From Eshraghiella sp051880035 (GTDB lineage Bacteria > Bacillota > Clostridia > Lachnospirales > Lachnospiraceae): a DNA stretch of 64,000 nucleotides. The DNA lies in NCBI GenBank assembly GCA_051880035.1, contig JBJENE010000062.1, forward strand, positions 20,637-84,636. The letters run 5' to 3'. Positions 41,129 to 50,600 of the stretch are shown here, in pieces. The translations under genes were made by a program, and so were the position numbers. The first letter of the stretch is position 1, and every line of letters starts with the position of its first letter. The notes under the pieces are model-generated. The model did no database searches. It had not been told where the DNA came from and saw nothing but the letters and a program-made list of their open reading frames with translations.

Positions 41129-43168
41129 TTATGCCGTCACCATCCCAACTGACTGTAATTCCACATCCGATTCCACTTCGTTATAGGAAATAACAATCAA
41201 ATCCTTAATATAGTCCTTTGTAAGTTTTTTAAAATACATTCTCACAATCGGAGAAGTTATGACAATCGCATTCTTGCCCATATCCTCCAGTTTATGTATT
41301 TCAGTCTCTGTAGAAGATATTATTTTTCTTATTCTGTCAGGCGGCAGATTAATGTAACCGCCCTGTTCTGTCTGCTTAATTGAACCCATTATTTCCTGCT
41401 CCACCGTAGGGTCCAGGGTAACCACGCTTGTAGTTTCGTTAGGCATGAAAAATTTATTTGATATGGCTCTCTTAAGACTCTGCCTTACATATTCGGTAAG
41501 CACATCCGTATCCCTTGTCGTTCCTGCATAATCTGCAAGTGTTTCAAAAATTGTAAGCAAATCCCTGATTGATATGCCTTCCTCCAAAAGATTCTGAAGA
41601 ACCTTCTGTATCTCGCCCACATTCATAAGCTTTGGAACAAGCTCGTCCACAAGAGTCGGATTGTTCTCTTTCAGGTTGTTGATAAGATTCTGTGTATCCT
41701 GCCTTGTAAGAAGTTCCGCAATGTGGGATTTGATTACCTCCGTCAAATGAGTTGCAATGATTGAAGGCGGGTCAACAACGGTATATCCAAGAGACTCTGC
41801 CCTTTCTCTCTGGTTTTCGGTAATCCATATTGCCGGAAGATGGAAAGAAGGTTCAAATGTAGGAATACCTGCAATTTCCTCTTCAACAAATCCCGGATTC
41901 ATTGCCATATAATGGTCAAAAAGAATCTCTCCTTCACTGACCTGTATACCTTTGATTTTAATTATATACTGATTCGGATTAAGCTGGATATTATCCCTAA
42001 GTCTGATAATCGGTACAACCGTACCAAGCTCCAGAGCCACCTGTCGTCGTATCATAACAACACGGTCCAGAAGGTCTCCGCCCTGATTAACATCCGCCAA
42101 CGGGATAATTCCGTATCCGAATTCCAGCTCGATTGGGTCAACCTGCAAAAGTGAAACAACATTTTCCGGCTTTCTGATTTCCTGTGCTTCCATATCCGCA
42201 CCTTCCGTCTCTGCCTCCACTGCTTCCACCGCAGCCTTTCTGTCTGTTACAACACCAAACATGAATAATCCCGCTCCCAGCGGAACGAAAACATACCAAG
42301 GCAGCGGTGTTACAATTCCCAGAAAAGCCATGGCAGCACCTACTATCTTAAGAACCTTAGGCGTGGAGAAAAGCTCTCCCACCAGTTCTTCCGGAAGTTC
42401 GACTTCTTTAGACGCCTTGGTTACAATAATACCTGTTGATAAAGAAATCATCAGTGAAGGAATCTGGCTTACAAGTCCGTCACCTACAGTAAGAAGCGCA
42501 TAATGGCTTAATGCCTCCGTAAAATCCATTCCCGAACTGATTACGCCCATAAGCACACCGCCTACAAGGTTGATTACGGTAATTATAAGGCCCGCTGTGG
42601 CATCTCCTTTAACATACTTGGTAGCACCGTCCATGGCTCCGAAGAAAGAAGATTCCTGCTGTAATTTCTCTCGCCTTATTTTGGCTTCTTTATCGGTGAT
42701 TGCCCCTGTGTTCAAATCGGCATCAATAGCCATCTGCTTACCGGGCATGGCATCAAGTGTAAATCTTGCCGTTACTTCGGATACTCGTTCAGAACCCTTG
42801 TTGATTACCACAAACTGTACAATCAGAAGGATAATGAAAATAACAAATCCGAGAATCATATTATTGCCTGCCACGAAACTTCCGAACGCCGTTACCACAT
42901 TACCGGCGTTACCGTCACGAAGAATAAGCTTTGTGGAAGACACGTTAAGTGATATTCTGAAAATCGTGGTAAAAAGAAGCATTGTAGGAAACGACTGCAT
43001 TTCCAGCGCTTCTTTGGCATATAAAGAGGTAAAAAGAATAACCATGGCTATGGCGATATTAATTGCCAGCATAATATCCAAAAGCCATGACGGAATGGAT
43101 ACAAAAAGAAAGATAATGGCAGCCAAAAGATATAAGCCAACAAATAAATCTTGCTTTTTGAACTTCAT
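41129..43168 (-). CDS. flhA: Flagellar export gate protein FlhA
   Basis: The 679-aa protein has eight N-terminal TM helices with the FHIPEP signature region (TARFTLDAMPGKQMAIDADLNTGAI) between them, and a large C-terminal cytoplasmic domain (VIRLRDNIQLNPNQYIIKIKG, DPPSIIATHLTEVIKSH) that docks chaperone-substrate complexes as a nonamer. The charged MPGKQMAIDAD loop is implicated in proton-driven export. GGAGAAGGAGGTAAACAG precedes the ATG. Confidence 0.98.
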   Translation of the reverse strand: MKFKKQDLFVGLYLLAAIIFLFVSIPSWLLDIMLAINIAIAMVILFTSLYAKEALEMQSFPTMLLFTTIFRISLNVSSTKLILRDGNAGNVVTAFGSFVAGNNMILGFVIFIILLIVQFVVINKGSERVSEVTARFTLDAMPGKQMAIDADLNTGAITDKEAKIRREKLQQESSFFGAMDGATKYVKGDATAGLIITVINLVGGVLMGVISSGMDFTEALSHYALLTVGDGLVSQIPSLMISLSTGIIVTKASKEVELPEELVGELFSTPKVLKIVGAAMAFLGIVTPLPWYVFVPLGAGLFMFGVVTDRKAAVEAVEAETEGADMEAQEIRKPENVVSLLQVDPIELEFGYGIIPLADVNQGGDLLDRVVMIRRQVALELGTVVPIIRLRDNIQLNPNQYIIKIKGIQVSEGEILFDHYMAMNPGFVEEEIAGIPTFEPSFHLPAIWITENQRERAESLGYTVVDPPSIIATHLTEVIKSHIAELLTRQDTQNLINNLKENNPTLVDELVPKLMNVGEIQKVLQNLLEEGISIRDLLTIFETLADYAGTTRDTDVLTEYVRQSLKRAISNKFFMPNETTSVVTLDPTVEQEIMGSIKQTEQGGYINLPPDRIRKIISSTETEIHKLEDMGKNAIVITSPIVRMYFKKLTKDYIKDLIVISYNEVESDVELQSVGMVTA

Positions 43169-43217
43169 TCTGTTTACCTCCTTCTCCTGTTCTGTTATAA
43201 AGCAGACAGGTTATTTA

Positions 43218-44330
43218 TCAAATCTTGTTTTTCAGCTTCATTACGAAAGCAAGAACTTCTGCAACCGCCTGATAAAGCTCCTGCGGAATTTCCGTTCCCA
43301 GCTCCACATTATAGTATATCATTCTCGCCAAAGGTTTGTTTTCAACGATTTCAACATCATTTTCCCTGGCTGTTTCTTTTATTTTCTGTGCCAGATAATC
43401 CTCTCCTTTGGCAACCACCACAGGGGCTCTTCCGGAATTAGGCTCGTACTTCAGCGCTACCGCAAAATGTGTCGGGTTGGTAATAACCACATCCGCCTCC
43501 GGAACTGCCTGCATCATTCTTCTCCTTGATGCCTCCTGCATTCTGCGTCGCTGCTTGCCTTTGATTTCAGGATTACCTTCCGTATCCTTCCATTCATCCT
43601 TGACCTCCTGCTTGGTCATCTTCATCTCATCTTTGAATTTAAATTTCTCAAAGATATAATCTGCAACACCTACAATAAGGTAAATAACGCTTATGGTAAT
43701 TCCAAGATCAACAATTATATCACCCAGATTATAGATTGCGGATTCAAGTGATATTTCGTAAAGGTTAACAATAAAACCTATTTTGTCCTTTAATTTATTA
43801 TAGGCTACTATTACACATACTGCAATAATTACAATCTGTTTTAAGAGCCTTACAAGTGTTTTAACATTAAAAACTCTTTTAACGCCGTTAATCGGATTAA
43901 ACTTATCGAATTTCGGTTTCATTGGTTCAGCCGTCGGCTGCCATTTTACCTGAATTATATCTCCCACAAACGACAAGACAACACCTGCTAACATAATCGG
44001 CAGAAGCAGAATAATTATGCTTACCAGACCGTCTTTAATTATATTACTGAAATATGCGGGGAGTGATGAAAATTCAAGATCTGCTCCCGTTAAGTCTCCG
44101 ATTCTGTTATATGTCTGGTGGAACATATCCATAAGCTTGGTTCCCAGGGTTCCAAGATACACTTTCAATATAATGAAAAATGCCAAAAGTATTATGGAGC
44201 CGGTTAAATCCTGGCTTTTTGCCACCTGTCCTTTTTTTCTGGCATCATTTAACTTCTTGGCTGTGGCAGGCTCTGTCTTCTGTCCGCCCGGTCCGTCTTT
44301 AGCGAAGAACTGTATGTCGTAACGAATCAT
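43218..44330 (-). CDS. flhB: Flagellar export switch protein FlhB
   Basis: The 370-aa protein has four TM helices and the self-cleaving C-terminal domain with NPTHFAVALKYEP (cleavage between N and P) that switches export from rod/hook to filament substrates. The N-terminus (GQKTEPATAKKLNDARKKGQVAKSQDLT) is typical. Its ATG overlaps the fliR stop by four bases (ATGA), with GGAGGGCTTAC upstream. Confidence 0.97.
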   Translation of the reverse strand: MIRYDIQFFAKDGPGGQKTEPATAKKLNDARKKGQVAKSQDLTGSIILLAFFIILKVYLGTLGTKLMDMFHQTYNRIGDLTGADLEFSSLPAYFSNIIKDGLVSIIILLLPIMLAGVVLSFVGDIIQVKWQPTAEPMKPKFDKFNPINGVKRVFNVKTLVRLLKQIVIIAVCVIVAYNKLKDKIGFIVNLYEISLESAIYNLGDIIVDLGITISVIYLIVGVADYIFEKFKFKDEMKMTKQEVKDEWKDTEGNPEIKGKQRRRMQEASRRRMMQAVPEADVVITNPTHFAVALKYEPNSGRAPVVVAKGEDYLAQKIKETARENDVEIVENKPLARMIYYNVELGTEIPQELYQAVAEVLAFVMKLKNKI

Positions 44331-45103
44331 GTAAGCCCTCCTGCTATACTTTTTACCGCCGTCTTAATCATGTTCAGTACAGCCGTTGAAATAGACGGCA
44401 TAAGGGAAATTGTAATGAACATGACCGCAAGTCCCAAAAGCAGCTTCATCTGAATTCCCACAGCAAACATATTGAGCTGCGATGCCACTTTGGCAAGAAT
44501 ACCCAGTATTGCATTAAGTAGCATTAATGATACAAATATCGGTAGGGCAATTCTGAAACCCAGTATAAAATAATCCGATATAAGTTCAATAAACGAATTA
44601 TACAATGTGGTATTAATTGTTACTGAACCAATTGGAATTATGGTATATGTTTCAACGATGGCAGATATAAGGAACTGATAGAGACCTGATATCATCATAA
44701 GAAGAAATACGCCGTAATAATACAGTGTACCGGATACGCTGACCTGCTCCTTAAGGGTGGGGTCAAATGTATTTGCCATGGACAAGCCGATATTAACATC
44801 AATAACATGTCCCGCAAAAGTAATCGTCTGGACGCAGACAGTTGCAACGAATCCCAGTAAAAGTCCCACAACACTTTCCTTAACTATCAGAATCGCATAG
44901 TCCAGAACACCGGTATATACAATTGTCCTGTCCGGAATAATGGTAAATATTATAACCGATATAAAAAACGCAAGCCCTATCTTGGTTCTCTGGGGAATTC
45001 CTGTCATATTAAAAAACGGTGCCGTATATACAAAGCTAGCAATACGTACCAGAATTAAAAGAAAAACTTCCCAGTAATTTAGAGCCACTTCATAATTGAA
45101 CAT
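44327..45103 (-). CDS. fliR: Flagellar export gate protein FliR
   Basis: The 258-aa protein has six TM helices and the conserved region SFVYTAPFFNMTGIPQRTKIGLAFFISV. With FliP5-FliQ4 it forms the helical export gate core. TAGGTGCTGTT precedes the ATG. It lies between fliQ and flhB in the normal order. Confidence 0.96.
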   Translation of the reverse strand: MFNYEVALNYWEVFLLILVRIASFVYTAPFFNMTGIPQRTKIGLAFFISVIIFTIIPDRTIVYTGVLDYAILIVKESVVGLLLGFVATVCVQTITFAGHVIDVNIGLSMANTFDPTLKEQVSVSGTLYYYGVFLLMMISGLYQFLISAIVETYTIIPIGSVTINTTLYNSFIELISDYFILGFRIALPIFVSLMLLNAILGILAKVASQLNMFAVGIQMKLLLGLAVMFITISLMPSISTAVLNMIKTAVKSIAGGLT

Positions 45104-45131
45104 AACAGCACCTACCCAGAAGTGAATTGCT

Positions 45132-45401
45132 TCACTTTATGTATAAATTAAAATTTGACCACAGTTCCTGAACAAAATCAGTAATCTTGGTCAGCATCCA
45201 CGAACCGAATATCATCAATCCGAAAAAGACAGCTATAATCTTGGGTACAAAAGTAAGTGTCTGCTCCTGAATTGATGTTATGGTCTGAAGAATACTAATT
45301 ATCAATCCCACTACAAGGGAAATAATTAAAAGAGGAGCGGCGCTTTGAATTATAAGATACAATGCCTGACGCATAATATCCACAACCTGTTCCTGTGTCA
45401 T
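45132..45401 (-). CDS. fliQ: Flagellar export gate protein FliQ
   Basis: The 89-aa two-helix protein shows LLIISLVVGLIISILQTITSIQEQTLTFVPKIIAVF, the family signature with QTIT and FVPK. It packs around the FliP-FliR core. AAAAGGAGGAGCAAT precedes the ATG; fliR starts 28 bases downstream of its stop. Confidence 0.97.
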   Translation of the reverse strand: MTQEQVVDIMRQALYLIIQSAAPLLIISLVVGLIISILQTITSIQEQTLTFVPKIIAVFFGLMIFGSWMLTKITDFVQELWSNFNLYIK

Positions 45402-45419
45402 ATTGCTCCTCCTTTTCTA

Positions 45420-46229
45420 TCAGTAAAATGTCTTGACTAAGTTACCTATAATCAGGTTCCATCCGTCTGCCATAACAAAAAGCAGTATTTTAAACGGAAG
45501 CGATATCGTAGTAGGCGGCAGCATCATCATACCCATCGACATAAGTGCCGACGCAACAACCATATCTATAACTATAAACGGTATGTAAATCAGAAATCCG
45601 ATAATAAACGCCGTCCTTAATTCACTTACAATAAAACTCGGAATCAGAACATGCGTAGGAATATCATCGTATGTCTCAACAGTATCAATATCAGCAATCT
45701 CCAGGAACATCTTGAGATCCTTTGTATCGGTCTGCTCAAACATAAATTCGCGAATAGGCTCGATTCCTACCTCATATGCCTCTTCCGCGGAAATTTCGTT
45801 GTTGGATAAAGGTTTTATTGCATCGTTATATACCGTAGTAAATGTAGGTGCCATAATAAAAAATGTCAGAAACAACGATAATCCGATTAACACCTGGTTA
45901 GGCGGTGCTGACTGGGTTCCCAGAGCTGACCTTGTAAAATGCAATACAATGACAATTCTGGTAAAAGATGTAAGCATAATAAGAATGGAAGGTGCCAAGG
46001 CAATTACAGTCAATACCAACATTATCTGTAAAACGCTAGCCAGGTCACTTCCATCTCCTGCTGAAATACCTATTGTAAGTGTATCTGAAGAATCCGCCGT
46101 TGTCTCAATTTCCGAGTCAAGAATTTCTGTAGCATGAACCGTGGATGGTATATGTATGCACAAAAATAACACAGCAAGAAATACAACAGCGCACTTTAAA
46201 GCTTTAATTATCCGGGTCTTGTTTTTCAT
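45420..46229 (-). CDS. fliP: Flagellar export gate protein FliP
   Basis: The 269-aa protein has an N-terminal cleavable signal (VVFLAVLFLCIHIPSTVHA), as FliP does, followed by the core SFTRIVIVLHFTRSALGTQSAPPNQVLIGLSLFLT and the C-terminal ISLPFKILLFVMADGW. ATG at 46229 with GAGGAAGAAA is preferred; the longer frame starts inside fliO without a signal. It overlaps fliO by 26 bases. Confidence 0.95.
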   Translation of the reverse strand: MKNKTRIIKALKCAVVFLAVLFLCIHIPSTVHATEILDSEIETTADSSDTLTIGISAGDGSDLASVLQIMLVLTVIALAPSILIMLTSFTRIVIVLHFTRSALGTQSAPPNQVLIGLSLFLTFFIMAPTFTTVYNDAIKPLSNNEISAEEAYEVGIEPIREFMFEQTDTKDLKMFLEIADIDTVETYDDIPTHVLIPSFIVSELRTAFIIGFLIYIPFIVIDMVVASALMSMGMMMLPPTTISLPFKILLFVMADGWNLIIGNLVKTFY

Positions 46230-46587
46230 TTTCTTCCTCACCCTTATGTACAACCTTAAACCTGCTAAAAACCGCACCGAATGACTCTCCTGTCTTCTCA
46301 GGCTTCTTAAGTTCTAATGTATCTTCATTAATCTCACCTATAGCGGTAACCGTATCTTTGCAGACTGCAATCAGGTAACATTTGTCCCCTGCTTTGACAA
46401 TTTCCAGAACCTTACTGCTTGAAAGCCTCATGCTTTCAATTATCTGTATATTGCCGTAACTCATCTGCTTCTTCTGGTAGGAGCCTATCCATCTGGTAGT
46501 AAAATACACCAATGCCAGAACTCCTGCAAATATGAGCGTCACAGTAATAAACTGAACAACGCTGTCTCCCATAGACGCTAAAATCAT
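46204..46587 (-). CDS. fliO: Flagellar assembly protein FliO/FliZ
   Basis: The 127-aa single-pass protein has a TM helix (VQFITVTLIFAGVLALVYFTTRWI) and a small cytoplasmic beta domain (IQIIESMRLSSSKVLEIVKAGDKCYLIAVCKDTVTAIGEI) that matches FliO, the chaperone for FliP ring assembly. The start is ATG 46587, one base from the cheY stop, or TTG 46596 overlapping it; neither has a strong ribosome site, which suggests coupling to cheY. Confidence 0.9.
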   Translation of the reverse strand: MILASMGDSVVQFITVTLIFAGVLALVYFTTRWIGSYQKKQMSYGNIQIIESMRLSSSKVLEIVKAGDKCYLIAVCKDTVTAIGEINEDTLELKKPEKTGESFGAVFSRFKVVHKGEEENEKQDPDN

Positions 46588-46588
46588 A

Positions 46589-46951
46589 TTAACCAACTAC
46601 TTTTCTTACCGCTTCCAGAACACGGTCTGCCTGGAAAGGTTTAACAATAAAATCCTTTGCTCCCGACTGAATGGACTCAATAACCATAGCCTGCTGACCC
46701 ATTGCAGAACACATAATAACGGCGGCTCCGGCATCTGCTTCTTTAATTTTCTTTAATGCCTGAATTCCATCCATCTCCGGCATGGTAATATCCATCAATA
46801 CAAGATCCGGTTTTAATTCAGCATATTTCTCAACGGCTTTAGCTCCGTTCTCAGCTTCTCCGGCAACTGTATATCCATTCTTAGTAAGGATATCCTTAAT
46901 CATCATTCGCATGAATGCCGCATCGTCGCATATTAATATATTCTTTGCCAT
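46589..46951 (-). CDS. cheY: Chemotaxis response regulator CheY
   Basis: The 120-aa receiver domain has acidic Asp9-Asp10, phospho-Asp54 (LVLMDITMPEMDG), the Thr/Ser switch in VIMCSAMGQ and Lys in IVKPF. It binds the FliM N-terminus to reverse rotation. AAGGAGAGATTGTGAT precedes the ATG. It lies between fliY and fliO, as in Bacillus. Confidence 0.96.
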   Translation of the reverse strand: MAKNILICDDAAFMRMMIKDILTKNGYTVAGEAENGAKAVEKYAELKPDLVLMDITMPEMDGIQALKKIKEADAGAAVIMCSAMGQQAMVIESIQSGAKDFIVKPFQADRVLEAVRKVVG

Positions 46952-47026
46952 ATCACAATCTCTCCTTCGAAATTAAAAAGCTTTTTTATATTATATAATA
47001 AAATTTACTTTTTTCCTACTGTTTTT

Positions 47027-48247
47027 TTATTTAATTATTTCAGTAATTTTAACGCCAAAGCTTTCTTCAATAACTACAACCTCACCTTTGGCCACATACT
47101 TGCCGTTAACCAGCACATCAATAGGTTCACCTGCTATTTTATTAAGCTCAACAATTGTACCCGGGGCAAACTCAAGTATATCTTTAATTGATTTGGTTGT
47201 TCTTCCCAGTTCAACCGTAACCTCCAGAGGAACATCCATAATCAAATCAATATTCTCATGGCCTTCAACAGCAGCTCCTGATGTAAAAGGCTGGAATGAT
47301 GCAGGCTGTACATTAACATTCTCCTGCGGTGGCATTCCATAGCCCATCGGCTGTCCGTACATAGGCTGCATATATCCGCCCATCGGAGGCATTCCGTAAC
47401 CTGCCATCGCCTGTCCGTAAGCTGCCATTCCCTGCTGCATCTGCGGCTGCTGCATCTGCGGTTGTTGCATCTGTGGCATTTCTTCATGATGTGTTTCCTG
47501 TACGGGTGGTGTAGCTGCCATTTCAGGTTCCTTTTCCGTCTCGGCAAAAGGACTTTCTCCGCCCATAAGCGCACCTGATGTAAATGTTTCATACAGACTC
47601 TTTGCAAATTCAAAAGGATAAAGCTGCATTATTTCACTGTCAATCAGGTCTCCGATAGTCATTCGGAATGAAACCTTAACAAATTTCTTGCGAAGAAATT
47701 CCGGAAGCGATGCTCCTTCCTGATTTTCATTAAGATTAATCAGGCTTGCAATCGGTGGACTGATATCAATTTTCTTTCCAAGCATGGATGACATTGATGT
47801 AGCGGCTGAACCCATCATCTGGTTCATCGCCTCACCTATGGCGCTCAGATGTAAATCATTAATCGGCTCGTCACTTTCTGTTCCGGCACCGCCCATCATA
47901 AGGTCTGTTATTATCTTAACATCTCTTTCTTTAAGTACCAGAACATTATTACCGTCAAGCCCTGCCGTATACTGAATCTGAAGAAATACACAAGGTTTAT
48001 CGTAGGAATCTGCCAAGTCATCCCACATCATGTATGTAACATTAGGTGTTGTTATGTTTACCGGCTGATTAAGAAGAGTACTTAATGTTGTGGCTGCCGT
48101 TCCCATACTGATATTGGAGATTTCGCCAATGGCATCCTTCTGTTCATCAGTCAAAGTATATTCATCATTGTCTTCCTTGGATGCATCATCAAGATTAGCA
48201 CCGGCCAATAATGCATTTATTTCGTCCTGTGATAACATTACGTCCAT
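47027..48247 (-). CDS. fliY: Flagellar switch protein and CheY-P phosphatase FliY
   Basis: The 406-aa protein has a CheY-binding N-terminal peptide (LSQDEINALLAG), a CheC-like phosphatase domain with two active-site helices (AIGEISNISMGTAATTL and AIGEAMNQMMGSAATSM), a Met/Gln/Gly/Pro-rich linker (PQMQQ repeats, about 255-325), and a C-terminal FliN/SpoA domain (DVPLEVTVELGRTTKSIKDILEFAPGTIVEL). It builds the C-ring base and dephosphorylates CheY-P. The ATG follows AGAGGAGACGAATAGA. It ends 75 bases before cheY. Confidence 0.96.
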   Translation of the reverse strand: MDVMLSQDEINALLAGANLDDASKEDNDEYTLTDEQKDAIGEISNISMGTAATTLSTLLNQPVNITTPNVTYMMWDDLADSYDKPCVFLQIQYTAGLDGNNVLVLKERDVKIITDLMMGGAGTESDEPINDLHLSAIGEAMNQMMGSAATSMSSMLGKKIDISPPIASLINLNENQEGASLPEFLRKKFVKVSFRMTIGDLIDSEIMQLYPFEFAKSLYETFTSGALMGGESPFAETEKEPEMAATPPVQETHHEEMPQMQQPQMQQPQMQQGMAAYGQAMAGYGMPPMGGYMQPMYGQPMGYGMPPQENVNVQPASFQPFTSGAAVEGHENIDLIMDVPLEVTVELGRTTKSIKDILEFAPGTIVELNKIAGEPIDVLVNGKYVAKGEVVVIEESFGVKITEIIK

Positions 48248-48248
48248 T

Positions 48249-49229
48249 CTATTCGTCTCCTCTCAATACTTTAGTGAGTCTTACGGCGTACCGGTCATTG
48301 GAAGAACCGGGCAGTGCCGTAAATTTATTAATATTTCCGACATAGACATTTAATTCGTCGTCCATTCTTGAGTTCAATTTTATTATATCTCCTACATTAA
48401 GATTAAGGAAATCATTAACCGATATACTACTTGATCCAAGGATCGCCTTAACAGGAATTTGTGCTTTGGAAATAAGTGAAGCAATGGCTTCTTCATATGT
48501 GTTCACATCTTTATCCTGCATTGTTGAGAACCAATACTTGGTATTCAGCTTATCCATTACCGGCTCCAGAACTATGTACGGAAGACATATATTCATAAGT
48601 CCTTCCACATCACCGATTTTCAGGTTAATAGTAATAATCGCTATCATCTCACTCGGTGAAATAATCTGGGCAAACTGTGAATTCGTCTCTATTCGTTCAA
48701 GCCTCGGTACAATACTTACAACATTCTGCCAAGGGTCCCTCAGGAGATTGACGCATATGCTGAACATTCGCTCCAGAATGACAAGTTCTATTTCCGAGAA
48801 CTCCCTTACTTTATCCAAGGGGTTGCCCGCCCCGCCTAAAAGCCTGTCCACCATGGCAAAGCCTATGTTGGAAGCAATTTCCATTACTATGTTACCCTCA
48901 AGCGGTTCAAAATCAATTACGCCCAAAAGTACGGGGTTGGATAAGGCATTCGAAAATTCCGAATATGTAACTGCTTCTGAATTCATTACCTCAACCTGAA
49001 CCGGTCTTCTTAAATATGCCGGAAGATTGGTTGAAAGCAGTCTGCCGTAATGTTCAAAAATAATCTCCAGTGTTCTAAGATGTTCTTTGGAAAACTTGGC
49101 AGGTCTTGCAAAATCGTAATTCTTAACGGTTTTTTCTTCGTTATTTTTAATTTCCTCCACATCCAGCTCGCCACTGCTTAAAGCTTTCAGCAGATTATCA
49201 ATCTCGTTCTGCGAAAGGACCTCGCCCAT
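48249..49229 (-). CDS. fliM: Flagellar motor switch protein FliM
   Basis: The 326-aa C-ring protein has the CheY-P-binding N-terminus LSQNEIDNLLKAL, a CheC-like middle domain without phosphatase residues (FEPLEGNIVMEIASNIGFAMVDRLLGG), and a C-terminal SpoA domain (LNVGDIIKLNSRMDDELNVYVGN). AGAAGGTGAAGGAAA precedes the ATG. It is followed at once by fliY. Confidence 0.97.
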   Translation of the reverse strand: MGEVLSQNEIDNLLKALSSGELDVEEIKNNEEKTVKNYDFARPAKFSKEHLRTLEIIFEHYGRLLSTNLPAYLRRPVQVEVMNSEAVTYSEFSNALSNPVLLGVIDFEPLEGNIVMEIASNIGFAMVDRLLGGAGNPLDKVREFSEIELVILERMFSICVNLLRDPWQNVVSIVPRLERIETNSQFAQIISPSEMIAIITINLKIGDVEGLMNICLPYIVLEPVMDKLNTKYWFSTMQDKDVNTYEEAIASLISKAQIPVKAILGSSSISVNDFLNLNVGDIIKLNSRMDDELNVYVGNINKFTALPGSSNDRYAVRLTKVLRGDE

Positions 49230-49274
49230 TTTCCTTCACCTTCTTTCTGTGATATATGTATTCTGTCATACTTA

Positions 49275-49775
49275 TTACTGAATTGTAAACTGGTTAAACG
49301 AAACCGCATAAATAAATTCTGAATTAAACATGGTCTGAAGTTCTCTTAAAACTTCTTCTTCGACTTTATTTTTTTGAATTTCGTTATACTGGTATTTACC
49401 GATTATATCCAGAAGCTTGCTCGAAATAAGTGTAATTGATGAATCAATTGAGTCTTTTTTCTTCTCGTAGTCCTTATGGCCTTTGTTAAGGCTTATTGTC
49501 ATACTTAATTTCACATAGTGGGTCTTTCCTTCAGAATCAAGAGAAAGACTTGCAATCTGGTTGGATAATATCTCAATATTCTCAAGATCTTCAACCGGAA
49601 CCTCATCATTACCCTGCTGTCCCTCTACATCCAGATCAATAATTGTGCAGATTTTATCTACCAGCGCAGAAGTCTTCTTGGACGCCGGAATAAATGTGAA
49701 TACTATAATAACTGTCAGCACAAGATTAATTAAAACAAGTGCAAGCACCAATATGTTGCCTAATCCTTTTTTCAT
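49275..49775 (-). CDS. fliL: Flagellar basal-body-associated protein FliL
   Basis: The 166-aa protein has one TM helix (ILVLALVLINLVLTVIIVFTF) and an outer domain (HYVKLSMTISLNKGHKDYEKKKDSIDSSITLISSKLLDIIGKYQYNEI) ending with the typical EFIYAVSFNQFTIQ. FliL forms rings around the stators. AGAGGTGATATA precedes the ATG; motB lies 18 bases upstream. Confidence 0.92.
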   Translation of the reverse strand: MKKGLGNILVLALVLINLVLTVIIVFTFIPASKKTSALVDKICTIIDLDVEGQQGNDEVPVEDLENIEILSNQIASLSLDSEGKTHYVKLSMTISLNKGHKDYEKKKDSIDSSITLISSKLLDIIGKYQYNEIQKNKVEEEVLRELQTMFNSEFIYAVSFNQFTIQ

Positions 49776-49793
49776 TATATCACCTCTGTCTGT

Positions 49794-50600
49794 TTATTGA
49801 TAACTGCTGTAGCTGTTGTAAATTTTGATTTCTACTCTTCTGTTCTGTGCCCTGCCCTCAGCTGTATCATTGGAAGCCACCGGTACATATTCGCCTCTTC
49901 CGGAATGCTTAAGTTTCTCAGGACTTACGCCGTTCTCATCTACAAGGAAATCAAACACTGCCAAAGCCCTGTAATCGGACAAAACATTATTGCTTGTAAA
50001 GATTCCCGAATTAATAGGAATATTATCGGTATGTCCTTCTATCTCTATAAGATTGCTTTCATAATGCTTGAGAATCTCCGAAACTTCCGTAAGCACCGTC
50101 CGTGCCTCATCTGTAAGCTCTGCCGATGCCGAAGCAAACATAAGTGCACCTTTCATGTTAAGACACACATAATGCTGTGTTACCTGAACCTCTACTGCAT
50201 CCGACAAGCCTTTATCGTCGATTTTATCCTGAATATATTCGCCCATCTGCTCAGATTCCTGCATCTGCATCTGTTCAAGAATATCAAGTGCATCCTTAAT
50301 CTGTTCAGGCTCTTCACCGTTCTCGCTGAGTCCGATGCTGGCATAATATTCATTCAATTCCACCAACTGGCTTGCTCCGCTGGCAATCAGCCTACCGTCA
50401 TCAATACCTTCTCCGCCGCTGTCAAGAACATTATAGTTGGACGAAAAAGAAGCAATGATAAGTTGGAATTTCTCTGCGTCTACCGTGGAACTTGCAAACA
50501 GCAGAACGAAGAAACAAAGCAGAAGATTCATAAGGTCCGAAAAAGTGGCCATCCAGGCATCTGTTTTAATCGGAGCGTCTTCTGATTTTTTTCTAGCCAT
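49794..50600 (-). CDS. motB: Flagellar stator protein MotB
   Basis: The 268-aa protein has one TM helix with the proton-carrying Asp22 (WMATFSDLMNLLLCFFVLLFA), a plug/linker region, and an OmpA-like peptidoglycan-binding domain (LIEIEGHTDNIPI, LSDYRALAVFDFLVDENGVSPEKLKHSGRGEYVP, NRRVEIKI). It anchors the stator to the wall. It overlaps motA by eight bases; GAAGAGGTAA precedes the ATG. Confidence 0.97.
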   Translation of the reverse strand: MARKKSEDAPIKTDAWMATFSDLMNLLLCFFVLLFASSTVDAEKFQLIIASFSSNYNVLDSGGEGIDDGRLIASGASQLVELNEYYASIGLSENGEEPEQIKDALDILEQMQMQESEQMGEYIQDKIDDKGLSDAVEVQVTQHYVCLNMKGALMFASASAELTDEARTVLTEVSEILKHYESNLIEIEGHTDNIPINSGIFTSNNVLSDYRALAVFDFLVDENGVSPEKLKHSGRGEYVPVASNDTAEGRAQNRRVEIKIYNSYSSYQ